This document shows positions 8,214-15,785 of a stretch of DNA of 47,731 nucleotides, piece after piece (the first letter of the stretch is position 1; every line of letters starts with the position of its first letter). Location of the stretch: contig CAIQUD010000132.1 of the NCBI GenBank assembly GCA_903874965.1, positions 1-47,731 on the forward strand. Direction: 5' to 3'. The notes beneath the pieces are model-generated. The model had not been told where the DNA came from. It searched no databases and saw nothing but the letters and a program-made list of their open reading frames with translations. This DNA comes from an uncultured Actinomycetes bacterium. GTDB lineage: Bacteria > Actinomycetota > Acidimicrobiia > Acidimicrobiales > RAAP-2. The position numbers and the translations under genes were made by a program.

Positions 8214-10004
8214 CTACTTGTTTGGTCCGTTTCCCGCTCGATTACAGGCGGTTGGATCCCAGGGAGCAAGTGGTTGCGCAGTGGCAGACGGTGCGGAAAG
8301 GCGATTGTCCTTGGCAACTGCCGCAGGATCAGGCACCGTCGTTTCCGTCACACCGTGTCGAATCGTTGTCGTCGTGCGGTGATGCTTGATGATCTTCACT
8401 ACCGGCGCAATCGTCAAGTCAGCTCCGGTTTGAACGGTCACCGTCGCTCCGGGGTCAACTGCACTTGGGTTATAACCAAGAACGACTGGTCCAGCGAGTT
8501 GAGCCATGACTCGCTCGGCTGCATCGAGCGAAGCGCTCGACCAGTTCCCGGACTTCGGCGGCGGAGGTCCGCCGTAATACACGACGGTTTCGGGGAGTGG
8601 ACCTGTTGGCGTCCTGTTGGACGTGCCAATGATGTTGAAGCCACGGGACCGAAGCGCGCTCGCAACCGTTCCGGCTTGTCCAGGGGTGCCTGAACCGTTG
8701 GCGATCGACACCTTGACATCAGCAGGAGGTGGCAACGAGGCTCCTGTCCACGTTGACTGACGTGTATTGATGCCGAGAACTTGGTTGATGGTCGTCGAGC
8801 CACCGGGCTGAATTGGGAGGACGACGTCGCCGTAATTCCCACCCTTGTAGTGGTAGCCGCCAGTGAGATCGACAATGACTGGATAGGTCAACTGAGGTGC
8901 GGCTCCAATCGAGACACCTGCAAAGGCAGTGGCAAGTCCGATCATGTGGTTCTCTGAGAATCCTTGGTCGACCGTGAGGTTGGGGACGACTGCCTGGGCG
9001 AGGCTCAAGTCAGTAGCTGGGTCAGAAATTCCCTTCGCAGCGACGGTTGCTCCCATGACCCGGAGAAACTCATGCGTTCGGCGGATCCTCGCAAGGTCAG
9101 ATTGATTCTCCTGTGGCCACGTCGAGTGCACGCTGCTTCCGCCAAGAGGTTGGATTTGGAGGTGGCGGGATCGAACGACTTGCAGCGCATGGAAGCCATC
9201 CAAGTGGAAGCAACCAATGTGATGAATGTTGAGACCTGACTCCTGGTCGAAGATTGGACGAGGGAACCACATATTGATGCCGCCGAGAGCGTCGACCACC
9301 TTGGCGAAGGTCTCAAAATTGAGCTCAACGAAGTGGTTGATCGGGATCCCAAAGTCTTCTTCGATCGCCCGGACCAGTTGGCTTGGACCTTGGTAGAGGG
9401 CTGCATCAATCTTGTTGGCGCCTTCTTGGCGAGCATTGGGAATGAAGACGTCTCTTGGAAGAGAGAGGAGTGTCACCTTTCCAGTTGCCGGCACGAGGTG
9501 AACGATCATCGTGATGTCGGAATTCACGCCGTTGACGCCCTGTGAACACAGACCGTATTCGGCATGCTGCACCTTCAGGGCACAGCGATCGGTCGATCCG
9601 ACCAGAAGAATGTTCTCCGCCGATCCCGCCGCTTGGAGTCCGTTGACCTGGGTGTGATTGACCAGAAAGCCAAGGTAAAAGTAGTAGCCAACACCAACAA
9701 GAAGGAGCAAAATCGCGAGAGCGGCAGAGATCACGCCTACGCGACGTGCCATATATCGCCTTGAAGAAACTGGACCTCGACGGGCCTGCGGTGTCCGAGA
9801 GCTGGTGGCTGGCGCTCGACCCGAAGATGACGAACTCGTCAGTCGTCGTTGATTCGTCGCGGAAGTATTGGCCGAACTTGCTAAAAGTGGACGTTTTGCC
9901 GGCTTTGCCTTCCCGTGGGCGGGAGGCCTTCCACCGGATTTTCCGCCGACAGGGCGATAGGGATCTCCTCCTCGACGGGAGGGAGGGAGATCATCATTCG
10001 GCAC
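8214..10004 (-). CDS. LytR-CpsA-Psr (LCP) family cell-wall ligase with C-terminal LytR_C domain
   Basis: 596 residues. About 85 residues of basic, Ser/Pro-rich cytoplasmic tail are followed by one membrane helix (ALAILLLLVGVGYYFYLGF). The extracellular LCP domain runs about 125-370 with SLPRDVFIPNA, LNFETFAKVVDALGGI and HALQVVRSRH, which supply the arginines and acidic residues that bind polyprenyl pyrophosphate. A LytR_C domain follows (VKVSIANGSGTPGQAG) and then a Thr/Pro-rich tail. Known: LCP enzymes transfer glycopolymers from undecaprenyl carriers to peptidoglycan; in mycobacteria this attaches arabinogalactan. The start is GTG at 10004 with no Shine-Dalgarno but TAGCCT six bases upstream, so the transcript is probably leaderless. 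Confidence 0.88.
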   Translation of the reverse strand: MPNDDLPPSRRGGDPYRPVGGKSGGRPPAHGKAKPAKRPLLASSANTSATNQRRLTSSSSSGRAPATSSRTPQARRGPVSSRRYMARRVGVISAALAILLLLVGVGYYFYLGFLVNHTQVNGLQAAGSAENILLVGSTDRCALKVQHAEYGLCSQGVNGVNSDITMIVHLVPATGKVTLLSLPRDVFIPNARQEGANKIDAALYQGPSQLVRAIEEDFGIPINHFVELNFETFAKVVDALGGINMWFPRPIFDQESGLNIHHIGCFHLDGFHALQVVRSRHLQIQPLGGSSVHSTWPQENQSDLARIRRTHEFLRVMGATVAAKGISDPATDLSLAQAVVPNLTVDQGFSENHMIGLATAFAGVSIGAAPQLTYPVIVDLTGGYHYKGGNYGDVVLPIQPGGSTTINQVLGINTRQSTWTGASLPPPADVKVSIANGSGTPGQAGTVASALRSRGFNIIGTSNRTPTGPLPETVVYYGGPPPPKSGNWSSASLDAAERVMAQLAGPVVLGYNPSAVDPGATVTVQTGADLTIAPVVKIIKHHRTTTTIRHGVTETTVPDPAAVAKDNRLSAPSATAQPLAPWDPTACNRAGNGPNK

Positions 10005-10010
10005 CCTGAC

Positions 10011-10016
10011 AGGCTA
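10011..10016 (-). promoter_or_regulatory. -10 hexamer TAGCCT, leaderless start of the LCP gene
   Basis: TAGCCT fits the actinobacterial TANNNT -10 element. Six bases (GTCAGG) separate it from the GTG at 10004, so transcription would begin at or next to the start codon. Confidence 0.55.
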
Positions 10017-10029
10017 CCGACTCCTCGTT

Positions 10030-10677
10030 CTACAAAGGGGCCGCACTCAGGATTTCATCAACTGTCGCCAAGGTGGAAATGAGCGAGAGCGTCTCGTTGA
10101 TGACGCGATCGGCATACTCAGTTGGAATCCCTGCCACGGCGTTTGTTGCGAGAACAATCTGGTAGCCAAGGTTCGCCGCTTCGATGCAGAGGCCAAGAAC
10201 TCCAAGATTTACTGAAACTCCCGAGACGACAATGACCGTGACGCCAAGACTTCGAAGAAGCTGGTCGAGGCCAGTCCCAAGAAAGGGAGAAACGCCGGAC
10301 GTTCGTGCGACGAGAAGGTCGTCTTCGTGTCCTTGGAGCTCAGGAATGAGTTGAACGGCAGGCGTTCCGCTGACGAGGTGGCCAGGGATCCTGCTCATCG
10401 CCGTGTGCAGTGGTGTATTCATCACCGAGCCAGACCAGTCGGGTCTGAATTCGGCCAGGCAGTGCACAACTGGCCAGTTTCGAGCTCTGGCACCGTCGCA
10501 CAGGATTGCAGCAGCCAGGCCGGCACCCCGGGCTTCGACGGCTTCACGAAGTTGTGGAAAGGTCGCTAGGTCTCCAATAACGCCACGTTGGAGCTCCATC
10601 GTCAAGACGGCGACGGTTGCACTCCTCCCGCGACGGAACTCCAAGCCAGCAAGCAGATTGGAGAGGTCGATGGGCAT
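10030..10677 (-). CDS. Isochorismatase-fold (cysteine hydrolase-like) protein lacking the catalytic triad
   Basis: 215 residues with the isochorismatase Rossmann-like fold: a first strand VAVLTMELQRG, then ARTSGVSPFLGTGLDQLL, then VVSGVSVNLGVLGLCIEAANLGYQ. In active members these places hold Asp (D-x-Q), Lys and Cys. Here they read Glu28, Arg125 and Gly159, so the nucleophile and its partners are missing. It may be a non-catalytic or altered-chemistry branch; I recall mycobacterial relatives with the same Gly. ATG at 10677 lies three bases beyond the TAA of the fadD19-like gene, so it is the second gene of that operon. The substrate is unknown. Confidence 0.75.
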   Translation of the reverse strand: MPIDLSNLLAGLEFRRGRSATVAVLTMELQRGVIGDLATFPQLREAVEARGAGLAAAILCDGARARNWPVVHCLAEFRPDWSGSVMNTPLHTAMSRIPGHLVSGTPAVQLIPELQGHEDDLLVARTSGVSPFLGTGLDQLLRSLGVTVIVVSGVSVNLGVLGLCIEAANLGYQIVLATNAVAGIPTEYADRVINETLSLISTLATVDEILSAAPL

Positions 10678-10680
10678 TGC

Positions 10681-12300
10681 TTACGGAGTTGGCGTAGCCG
10701 TCGTGACGATGTTTGCTGCCCAGCGGTAGTCAGGCTTGCCAGCAGGTGAACGCTCGAGACCCTCAACGGTGAAGAGCAATCTCGGAACCTTGTAGCCAGC
10801 AACGTGCTTGCGGCAGTGCTCCTGAATCGATGCGAGATCAATTGGTTCGCCATCGGGCCTTGGGGCGATGATGGCCGCAACCGTTTGGCCCCAGCGCTCG
10901 TCTGGAGCCCCGACCACAATGGCGTCTGCAACGCCTGGGTGCGACCGAACGACCGCCTCGACCTCTTCGGGGAAGATCTTCTCGCCACCAGAGTTGATGA
11001 CGACGGAACCGCGACCAAGAAGGGTCACGCTGCCATCGGCCTCAACCGTGGCGAAGTCGCCAGGCATGACGTAGCGAACGCCGTCAACTTCAAAGAATGT
11101 CTCACGAGTCTTCTCTTCGGCCTTGTAGTAGCGCAAAGGAATATCCCCACTTCGTGCGATTTTGCCAATCACACCGGAACCTGGCTCAACAGGCTTCATG
11201 TCTTCGTCGAACACCACGGTGTCGCCGAGGCGGGTGACGGTGGGACCGGACTTCATTGCGGTATTGCCCTTCGTCATCATGGTGAGCCCGTTGTTGCCAC
11301 TCTCCGAAGATCCAATCGCGTCAGAGATCATGATGTTGGGGAGAACATCAAAGAAGTGGTCCTTGACCGGAGCTGAGAACAATGCAGCCGAGGACACGAC
11401 GGCAAAGAGGCTCGAGGTGTCATAGGCAGATGGATCCTCGGCCAAGTGTTCAATCAGTGGCTTGCCCATGGCATCACCGGTGATCATGACCGAGGTGACC
11501 TTCTCGTCTTCAACCAGTCGCCAAACTTCTGCCGGATCAAACTTCGGCATCAGTACGATTTTGGAGCCGACAAAACTTTGACCCATGACGCACCACTGTG
11601 TGGCTCCATGCATCAGCGGAGCCACTGGAAGATGGGTCAAGACAAAGCCGCTGTTGCCCTTTTCAATGAGCTCATCGGGAGACTCCATCCTTGTCTTCGT
11701 GACCGAATCCCAGCCTCCACCGAGCGCGTAGAAAACGTCCTTGTGCTGCCAAACAACGCCTTTTGGCATCCCGGTCGTGCCGCCGGTGTAGAGCATGTAG
11801 ATGTCGTCGCCTGAGCGAGGCGCAAAGTCCCGCACCGGGGCTCCGGTCGCGAGGAAGTCATCGTAATGAAGCGTGTCCGGTGTTGGGTCCGCGGTCGTTG
11901 AGTCGTCTTCAATCACGACGACACGCTCAAGCGTTGGGAGTTCTGGAGCAAGTGCCGCAACTCGGTCGGCAAAGGTGCGCTCGACGAAGAGGACTTTTAG
12001 ATCCGAGTTGGTGAAGAGATAGCGAAGTTCATCTTCGACGTAGCGGTAGTTGATATTGATCCAGATTGCTCGAATCTTGAAGGTCGCCCAAAGGATCTCA
12101 ATCCATTCGACCGAGTTGTAACTGTAAATACCGACGTGGTCGCCAGGCCCGACGCCAATTGATTGGAGCGCATGAGCCAACGAGTTCGCCCGAGCCTCCA
12201 TTTCTGCGTAGGTTCGACGCTTTCCACCTGCCACCAAGTACTCCCGGTCGGGAAAGTGATCGACGGCATTCTCGAAGAGGGTCGCGAGGTTGAAGTCCAT
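10681..12300 (-). CDS. fadD19: FadD19-like steroid/fatty acyl-CoA ligase
   Basis: 539 residues, ANL superfamily. Seen: MLYTGGTTGMPKGVVWQHKD (P-loop), LMHGATQW, SSESGNNGL, LLGRGSVVINSGGEKIFPEE (hinge) and the C-terminal RSPAGKPDYRW with the catalytic Lys. These match what I recall of mycobacterial FadD19, especially INSGGEK and the ending GKPDYRWA. Known: FadD19 makes the CoA ester of the C8 side chain of oxidised cholesterol and branched sterols. It is cytosolic, using ATP and CoA. The start ATG 12300 has no Shine-Dalgarno; TAATGT lies six bases upstream, so the message is probably leaderless. It leads an operon with the isochorismatase-fold gene and is divergent from the ATP-grasp operon. 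A paralogue lies at 15786-17396. Confidence 0.85.
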   Translation of the reverse strand: MDFNLATLFENAVDHFPDREYLVAGGKRRTYAEMEARANSLAHALQSIGVGPGDHVGIYSYNSVEWIEILWATFKIRAIWININYRYVEDELRYLFTNSDLKVLFVERTFADRVAALAPELPTLERVVVIEDDSTTADPTPDTLHYDDFLATGAPVRDFAPRSGDDIYMLYTGGTTGMPKGVVWQHKDVFYALGGGWDSVTKTRMESPDELIEKGNSGFVLTHLPVAPLMHGATQWCVMGQSFVGSKIVLMPKFDPAEVWRLVEDEKVTSVMITGDAMGKPLIEHLAEDPSAYDTSSLFAVVSSAALFSAPVKDHFFDVLPNIMISDAIGSSESGNNGLTMMTKGNTAMKSGPTVTRLGDTVVFDEDMKPVEPGSGVIGKIARSGDIPLRYYKAEEKTRETFFEVDGVRYVMPGDFATVEADGSVTLLGRGSVVINSGGEKIFPEEVEAVVRSHPGVADAIVVGAPDERWGQTVAAIIAPRPDGEPIDLASIQEHCRKHVAGYKVPRLLFTVEGLERSPAGKPDYRWAANIVTTATPTP

Positions 12301-12306
12301 GGCCGA

Positions 12307-12312
12307 ACATTA
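12307..12312 (-). promoter_or_regulatory. -10 hexamer TAATGT, leaderless start of the fadD19-like gene
   Basis: TAATGT is followed by TCGGCC and then the ATG at 12300. It fits TANNNT with a six-base gap and no Shine-Dalgarno. Confidence 0.6.
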
Positions 12313-12393
12313 GAACAGCGGGGCAGGAGCCATAGGTTTACCGCCGTTTTTGACCGCCTGGCGGCCCGGTCCGTGCGTCTACAGCGATGATCC

Positions 12394-12420
12394 GTTACGA
12401 CCGCGTAACACGCCCGTTAC
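12394..12420. promoter_or_regulatory. Array of three GTTAC/GTAAC half-sites upstream of the ATP-grasp operon
   Basis: GTTAC at 12394-12398, GTAAC at 12405-12409 and GTTAC at 12416-12420 begin exactly 11 bases apart, so they lie on one face of the helix in alternating orientation. They end ten bases before the predicted -10 of the + strand operon and so cover its -35 region. This looks like a multi-site operator; the regulator is unknown. Confidence 0.5.
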
Positions 12421-12430
12421 GTGGAGTGCG

Positions 12431-12436
12431 TAGCGT
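12431..12436 (+). promoter_or_regulatory. -10 hexamer TAGCGT, leaderless start of the ATP-grasp operon
   Basis: TAGCGT fits TANNNT. TGGACC (six bases) separates it from GTG 12443, and there is no Shine-Dalgarno at a usable distance. Confidence 0.55.
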
Positions 12437-12442
12437 TGGACC

Positions 12443-13984
12443 GTGCCCATCCACTTCGAAGCAGACGCATCAGCTGCTTGGAATGAGATGTTCGAATCTG
12501 TTGGCAAACCTCGTCCGATTTATCGAGCAATGGTGCAAGAGCTCGAACGTCACAATTTGGGCGAACTCCACCAGCGACGAGACATGCTGGCTAAGACGTT
12601 TTCCGATCGTGGCGTGACGTTTGCCTACTCCGGCGAAGAGCGCCCTTTCCCCTTAGATCTCCTCCCTCGGCTGCTTTCGGCAGTGGAATGGGACCTCGTC
12701 GCAAAGGGCATCTCACAGAGAGTCCGCGCGCTCGAAGCATTTCTCAATGACATCTATGGCGAGGGAACGGTCTTCGACGAAGGCCTGATTCCTCGATCGG
12801 TGGTCTTCTCAAGTCCCAACTTCGTTCGGGCGGCAAGTGGGATCGTCCCGATCAATGGGGCACGAATTACCGTTTCGGGCGTCGATTTGATTCGCGATGA
12901 AGTAGGCGTCTTTCGAGTCCTCGAAGACAACGTCCGGATTCCTTCGGGTGTGAGTTACGTCATTGAGAACCGGCGAGCCATGACCCAACATGCGGGATCG
13001 CTTTTCAGTGACTATCGAGTGCACCCAGTTGATGCGTATCCGGGTCGGCTTTTAGCGGCGCTTCGAGCCGCCGGTTCCTCCTCTCCAGATCCAGTTGTCG
13101 TGGTTCTGACGCCAGGTGTGCACAACGCGGCCTATTTCGAGCATGTACTCCTCGCAAGAATGATGGGAGCAGAACTCGTTGAGGGCAGTGATCTCGTTTG
13201 CCGTTCCAACAAGGTCTACATGCGAACCACCCATGGCGAACGTCGGGTCCATGCCATCTATCGACGGGTTGATGATGAATGGCTGGATCCCCTGCACTTC
13301 CGCCCAGACTCCATGGTTGGGGTACCGGGCCTCGTCAATGCGGTCAGAGCGGGAAATGTTGCGATCGCCAATGCGCTTGGTAATGGCGTGGCAGACGACA
13401 AGTTGGTGTACACGTACGTCCCGTCATTCATTCGCTACTACTTGGCCGAAGATCCGCTTCTTGAGAATGTTGAGACCTACCGACTCGAAGACGACGATGT
13501 TCGAGATGACGTGCTCTCGAATTTGGATCGCTACGTCGTGAAGCCAGTTGATGGCTCCGGGGGCCGAGGCATCGTCATTGGTCATCAAGCTTCCGCAGAG
13601 GAACTGCAAGCGACCCGCAACGCCATCCTTGAGGCTCCGCGGAACTGGATTGCCCAACGTCCAGTTGCTCTTTCAACGCTTCCAACCTTGACCGAAGGTG
13701 GAATTGGGTCGAGACACATTGATCTCCGGCCTTTTGCCGTCAATGACGGTGAGTCAGTCTGGGTACTCCCAGGTGGACTCACTCGAGTGGCCATGGAGGA
13801 GGGAGAGCTCGTGGTGAACTCTTCCAAGGGAGGCGGCTCCAAGGACACCTGGATCGTTGATGACCGCACGGCTCCACTCATGAAGCCACCATTGATTCCT
13901 GTGCCGGCTGGTGCGCCAATCGATCGGGCCGCCATGGCGATCCGACAAAATGATCCGGTGACGCGAGCGGAAGACGATCAATGA
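12443..13984 (+). CDS. Circularly permuted ATP-grasp protein (type 2)
   Basis: 513 residues. Diagnostic blocks: LDLLPRLLSAVEWDLVAKG and RVRALEAFLNDIYGEG near the N-terminus, ISGVDLIRDEVG-like sequence with EDNVRIPSGVSY, then YVVKPVDGSGGRGIVIG (nucleotide-binding lysine and Gly-rich loop) and HIDLRPFAV with LPGGLTRVA near the C-terminus. Known: this family is a predicted amide-bond-forming ligase nearly always next to alpha-E and transglutaminase genes, as here; no substrate is established. The GTG start fits the alignment and a leaderless promoter. The end overlaps the next ATG by four bases (ATGA). It is cytosolic, with no signal peptide. Confidence 0.88.
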   Translation: MPIHFEADASAAWNEMFESVGKPRPIYRAMVQELERHNLGELHQRRDMLAKTFSDRGVTFAYSGEERPFPLDLLPRLLSAVEWDLVAKGISQRVRALEAFLNDIYGEGTVFDEGLIPRSVVFSSPNFVRAASGIVPINGARITVSGVDLIRDEVGVFRVLEDNVRIPSGVSYVIENRRAMTQHAGSLFSDYRVHPVDAYPGRLLAALRAAGSSSPDPVVVVLTPGVHNAAYFEHVLLARMMGAELVEGSDLVCRSNKVYMRTTHGERRVHAIYRRVDDEWLDPLHFRPDSMVGVPGLVNAVRAGNVAIANALGNGVADDKLVYTYVPSFIRYYLAEDPLLENVETYRLEDDDVRDDVLSNLDRYVVKPVDGSGGRGIVIGHQASAEELQATRNAILEAPRNWIAQRPVALSTLPTLTEGGIGSRHIDLRPFAVNDGESVWVLPGGLTRVAMEEGELVVNSSKGGGSKDTWIVDDRTAPLMKPPLIPVPAGAPIDRAAMAIRQNDPVTRAEDDQ

Positions 13985-14937
13985 GCGATCGCGGGATGTT
14001 GTCGCGACTCGCAGAGTCGCTGTATTGGATTGGGCGGTATGTAGAGCGAGCCGATGACACCGCCCGGATCCTCGACTCCTACATTCACCGACTTGCAGAA
14101 GCGCCAATGGGCGAACAGGACGAGACGGTCCGCTCCCTCTTCACCATCCTTGGGGTTGCCTACACCGCCGACGGGAGCCTCACCGTTGCTGACGCGTTGG
14201 CAGTCCTTGCCTACGATGCCGAGAATCCCAGTGCAATTGCGGGTGCACTCGTTGGGGCATTTGAAAATGCCCGCCGAAGCAGAGACATCATTTCGTCAGA
14301 GATGTGGGTGGCCATCAACGCGACTCGTCTCCGGCTACCTTCTGTCGAAGCAACGAGCATTGATCTTGGTCCGTCGACCTATTTGCAATTCGTTCGGGAA
14401 CGAGCGGCGTTGTTTCTCGGTTTGGCCGACTCAACCATGAGTCGAGATGATGCATGGCGATTCCTCATGCTTGGGCGGTCAGTGGAGCGCATCGACATGA
14501 CCGCACGCCTTTTGCGGTCTCGAGTCGCAGGCGTCGAAGGGGACCCAGACTGGATGGCGTTTCTTCGCGCCTCGGGCGCAATGGAGGCCTACATGCGTGG
14601 GGCATCTGGCCTGTCCGATGTATCGGGAATCGCATCGTTTCTGCTCATTGACCGACTCTTCCCTCGATCGGTTCTTTTCATGGTTCATGAAGCCGATCGC
14701 TGGCTCCTTGAGTTACAGGCAACGCAGCATCGAGCAAGTTCGTCTGACCCAATTCGACAACATCTCGTCCAGGCGGCGACCGTATTGGAGTTCCTGCAAA
14801 ACGACGAAGTATTGCCCCGTCTCCACGAATTACTCGACTTGATTGAAGCCACGTGTATTGCGGTCAATGATCAAATCACCTCGAGATTCTTCAATCGAAT
14901 CCTCGCAGTGAGTTGGATGACCGAAGGTGGCCTGTGA
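13981..14937 (+). CDS. Alpha-E domain protein (DUF403)
   Basis: 318 residues, almost entirely helical. MLSRLAESLYWIGRYVERADDTAR at the N-terminus is the alpha-E hallmark, and repeats of the pattern are visible as ENARRSRDIISSEMWVAIN and LMLGRSVERIDMTARLL. Known: alpha-E proteins have conserved Glu/Arg residues and unknown chemistry, and accompany circularly permuted ATP-grasp proteins in a predicted peptide-forming or modifying system. It overlaps the ATP-grasp gene by four bases and the transglutaminase gene by four (GTGA), so the three are made together. Confidence 0.9.
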   Translation: MSDRGMLSRLAESLYWIGRYVERADDTARILDSYIHRLAEAPMGEQDETVRSLFTILGVAYTADGSLTVADALAVLAYDAENPSAIAGALVGAFENARRSRDIISSEMWVAINATRLRLPSVEATSIDLGPSTYLQFVRERAALFLGLADSTMSRDDAWRFLMLGRSVERIDMTARLLRSRVAGVEGDPDWMAFLRASGAMEAYMRGASGLSDVSGIASFLLIDRLFPRSVLFMVHEADRWLLELQATQHRASSSDPIRQHLVQAATVLEFLQNDEVLPRLHELLDLIEATCIAVNDQITSRFFNRILAVSWMTEGGL

Positions 14938-15782
14938 CCAGTCCACTTGTCCTCGAGCTCCGTCATCACACCGGTTTTGACTACGCCGAACCCGTCACGA
15001 CGTCCTACAACGAGGCTCGGATGACCCCAGTCAGTGAACCTGGTCAACTCGTGCGGAGATCCCGCTTACACATTGATCCTGCGGTGGCGCAAGGTCGCTA
15101 TACCGATTACTTCGGGACTGAGGTGATTTCGTTTGAGATCACCGAACCACACCGTCGACTCGTCGTAGAGGCGACCTCCCTTGTTGAACGACGCGTCTCG
15201 CCAATTGACCACGCGGTCGAGAGTTCGGTACTTGATCTCGCGACGACCCAGGACCGTTTCGTCGAATATCTGACGCCGACAACTCGCTCGGCGATTGCCC
15301 AAGAAGTGATTGATGCGGTGAAAGTGGGAGCATCTCGCCAAGACCTTCACCAACTGGCCGAGCACGTAGCGGAATTTGTCCGTGCATCAATGACCTATTT
15401 GCCCGGTGCGACCTCAGTGTCGTCAACCGCACAGCAAGCATGGGATCGTCAAGCAGGGGTGTGCCAAGACATGACGCACGTCACCGTCGGCCTCCTTCGA
15501 TCCCTTGGTGTCCCGACGAGGTATGTCTCGGGTTATCTGTATTCCGAAACAACGGTCGTTCCGGGTCTCACCATCTCTGGTGAGAGCCACGCGTGGATCG
15601 AGTACTGGTCAGGCGAATGGACAGGGATTGACCCAACCAATGGCCTGAGGGAATCAGAACGTCACGTGATTGTTGCCCGAGGCAGGGACTACGACGATGT
15701 CCCGCCCCTCAAGGGCGTCTACGACGGTCTTGGTTCAACTCGACTTGGTGTCGAAGTGGAGATGACCGCCCATCCATCCTGA
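14934..15782 (+). CDS. Transglutaminase-like protease-fold protein
   Basis: 282 residues from GTG 14934, which overlaps the alpha-E stop (GTGA); an ATG 21 bases upstream would overlap more. N-terminal beta domain (LELRHHTGFDYAEPV), then a transglutaminase-like core with the full triad: Cys in AGVCQDMTHVTVGLLRSLG, His in ESHAWIEYW, and Asp in GIDPTNG. Known: such proteins are thiol peptidases or amide-transfer enzymes; in this neighbourhood the predicted role is trimming or transferring a peptide made by the ATP-grasp partner. It has no signal peptide. It converges on the next gene with a three-base gap. Confidence 0.88.
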   Translation: MTSPLVLELRHHTGFDYAEPVTTSYNEARMTPVSEPGQLVRRSRLHIDPAVAQGRYTDYFGTEVISFEITEPHRRLVVEATSLVERRVSPIDHAVESSVLDLATTQDRFVEYLTPTTRSAIAQEVIDAVKVGASRQDLHQLAEHVAEFVRASMTYLPGATSVSSTAQQAWDRQAGVCQDMTHVTVGLLRSLGVPTRYVSGYLYSETTVVPGLTISGESHAWIEYWSGEWTGIDPTNGLRESERHVIVARGRDYDDVPPLKGVYDGLGSTRLGVEVEMTAHPS

Positions 15783-15785
15783 TGC

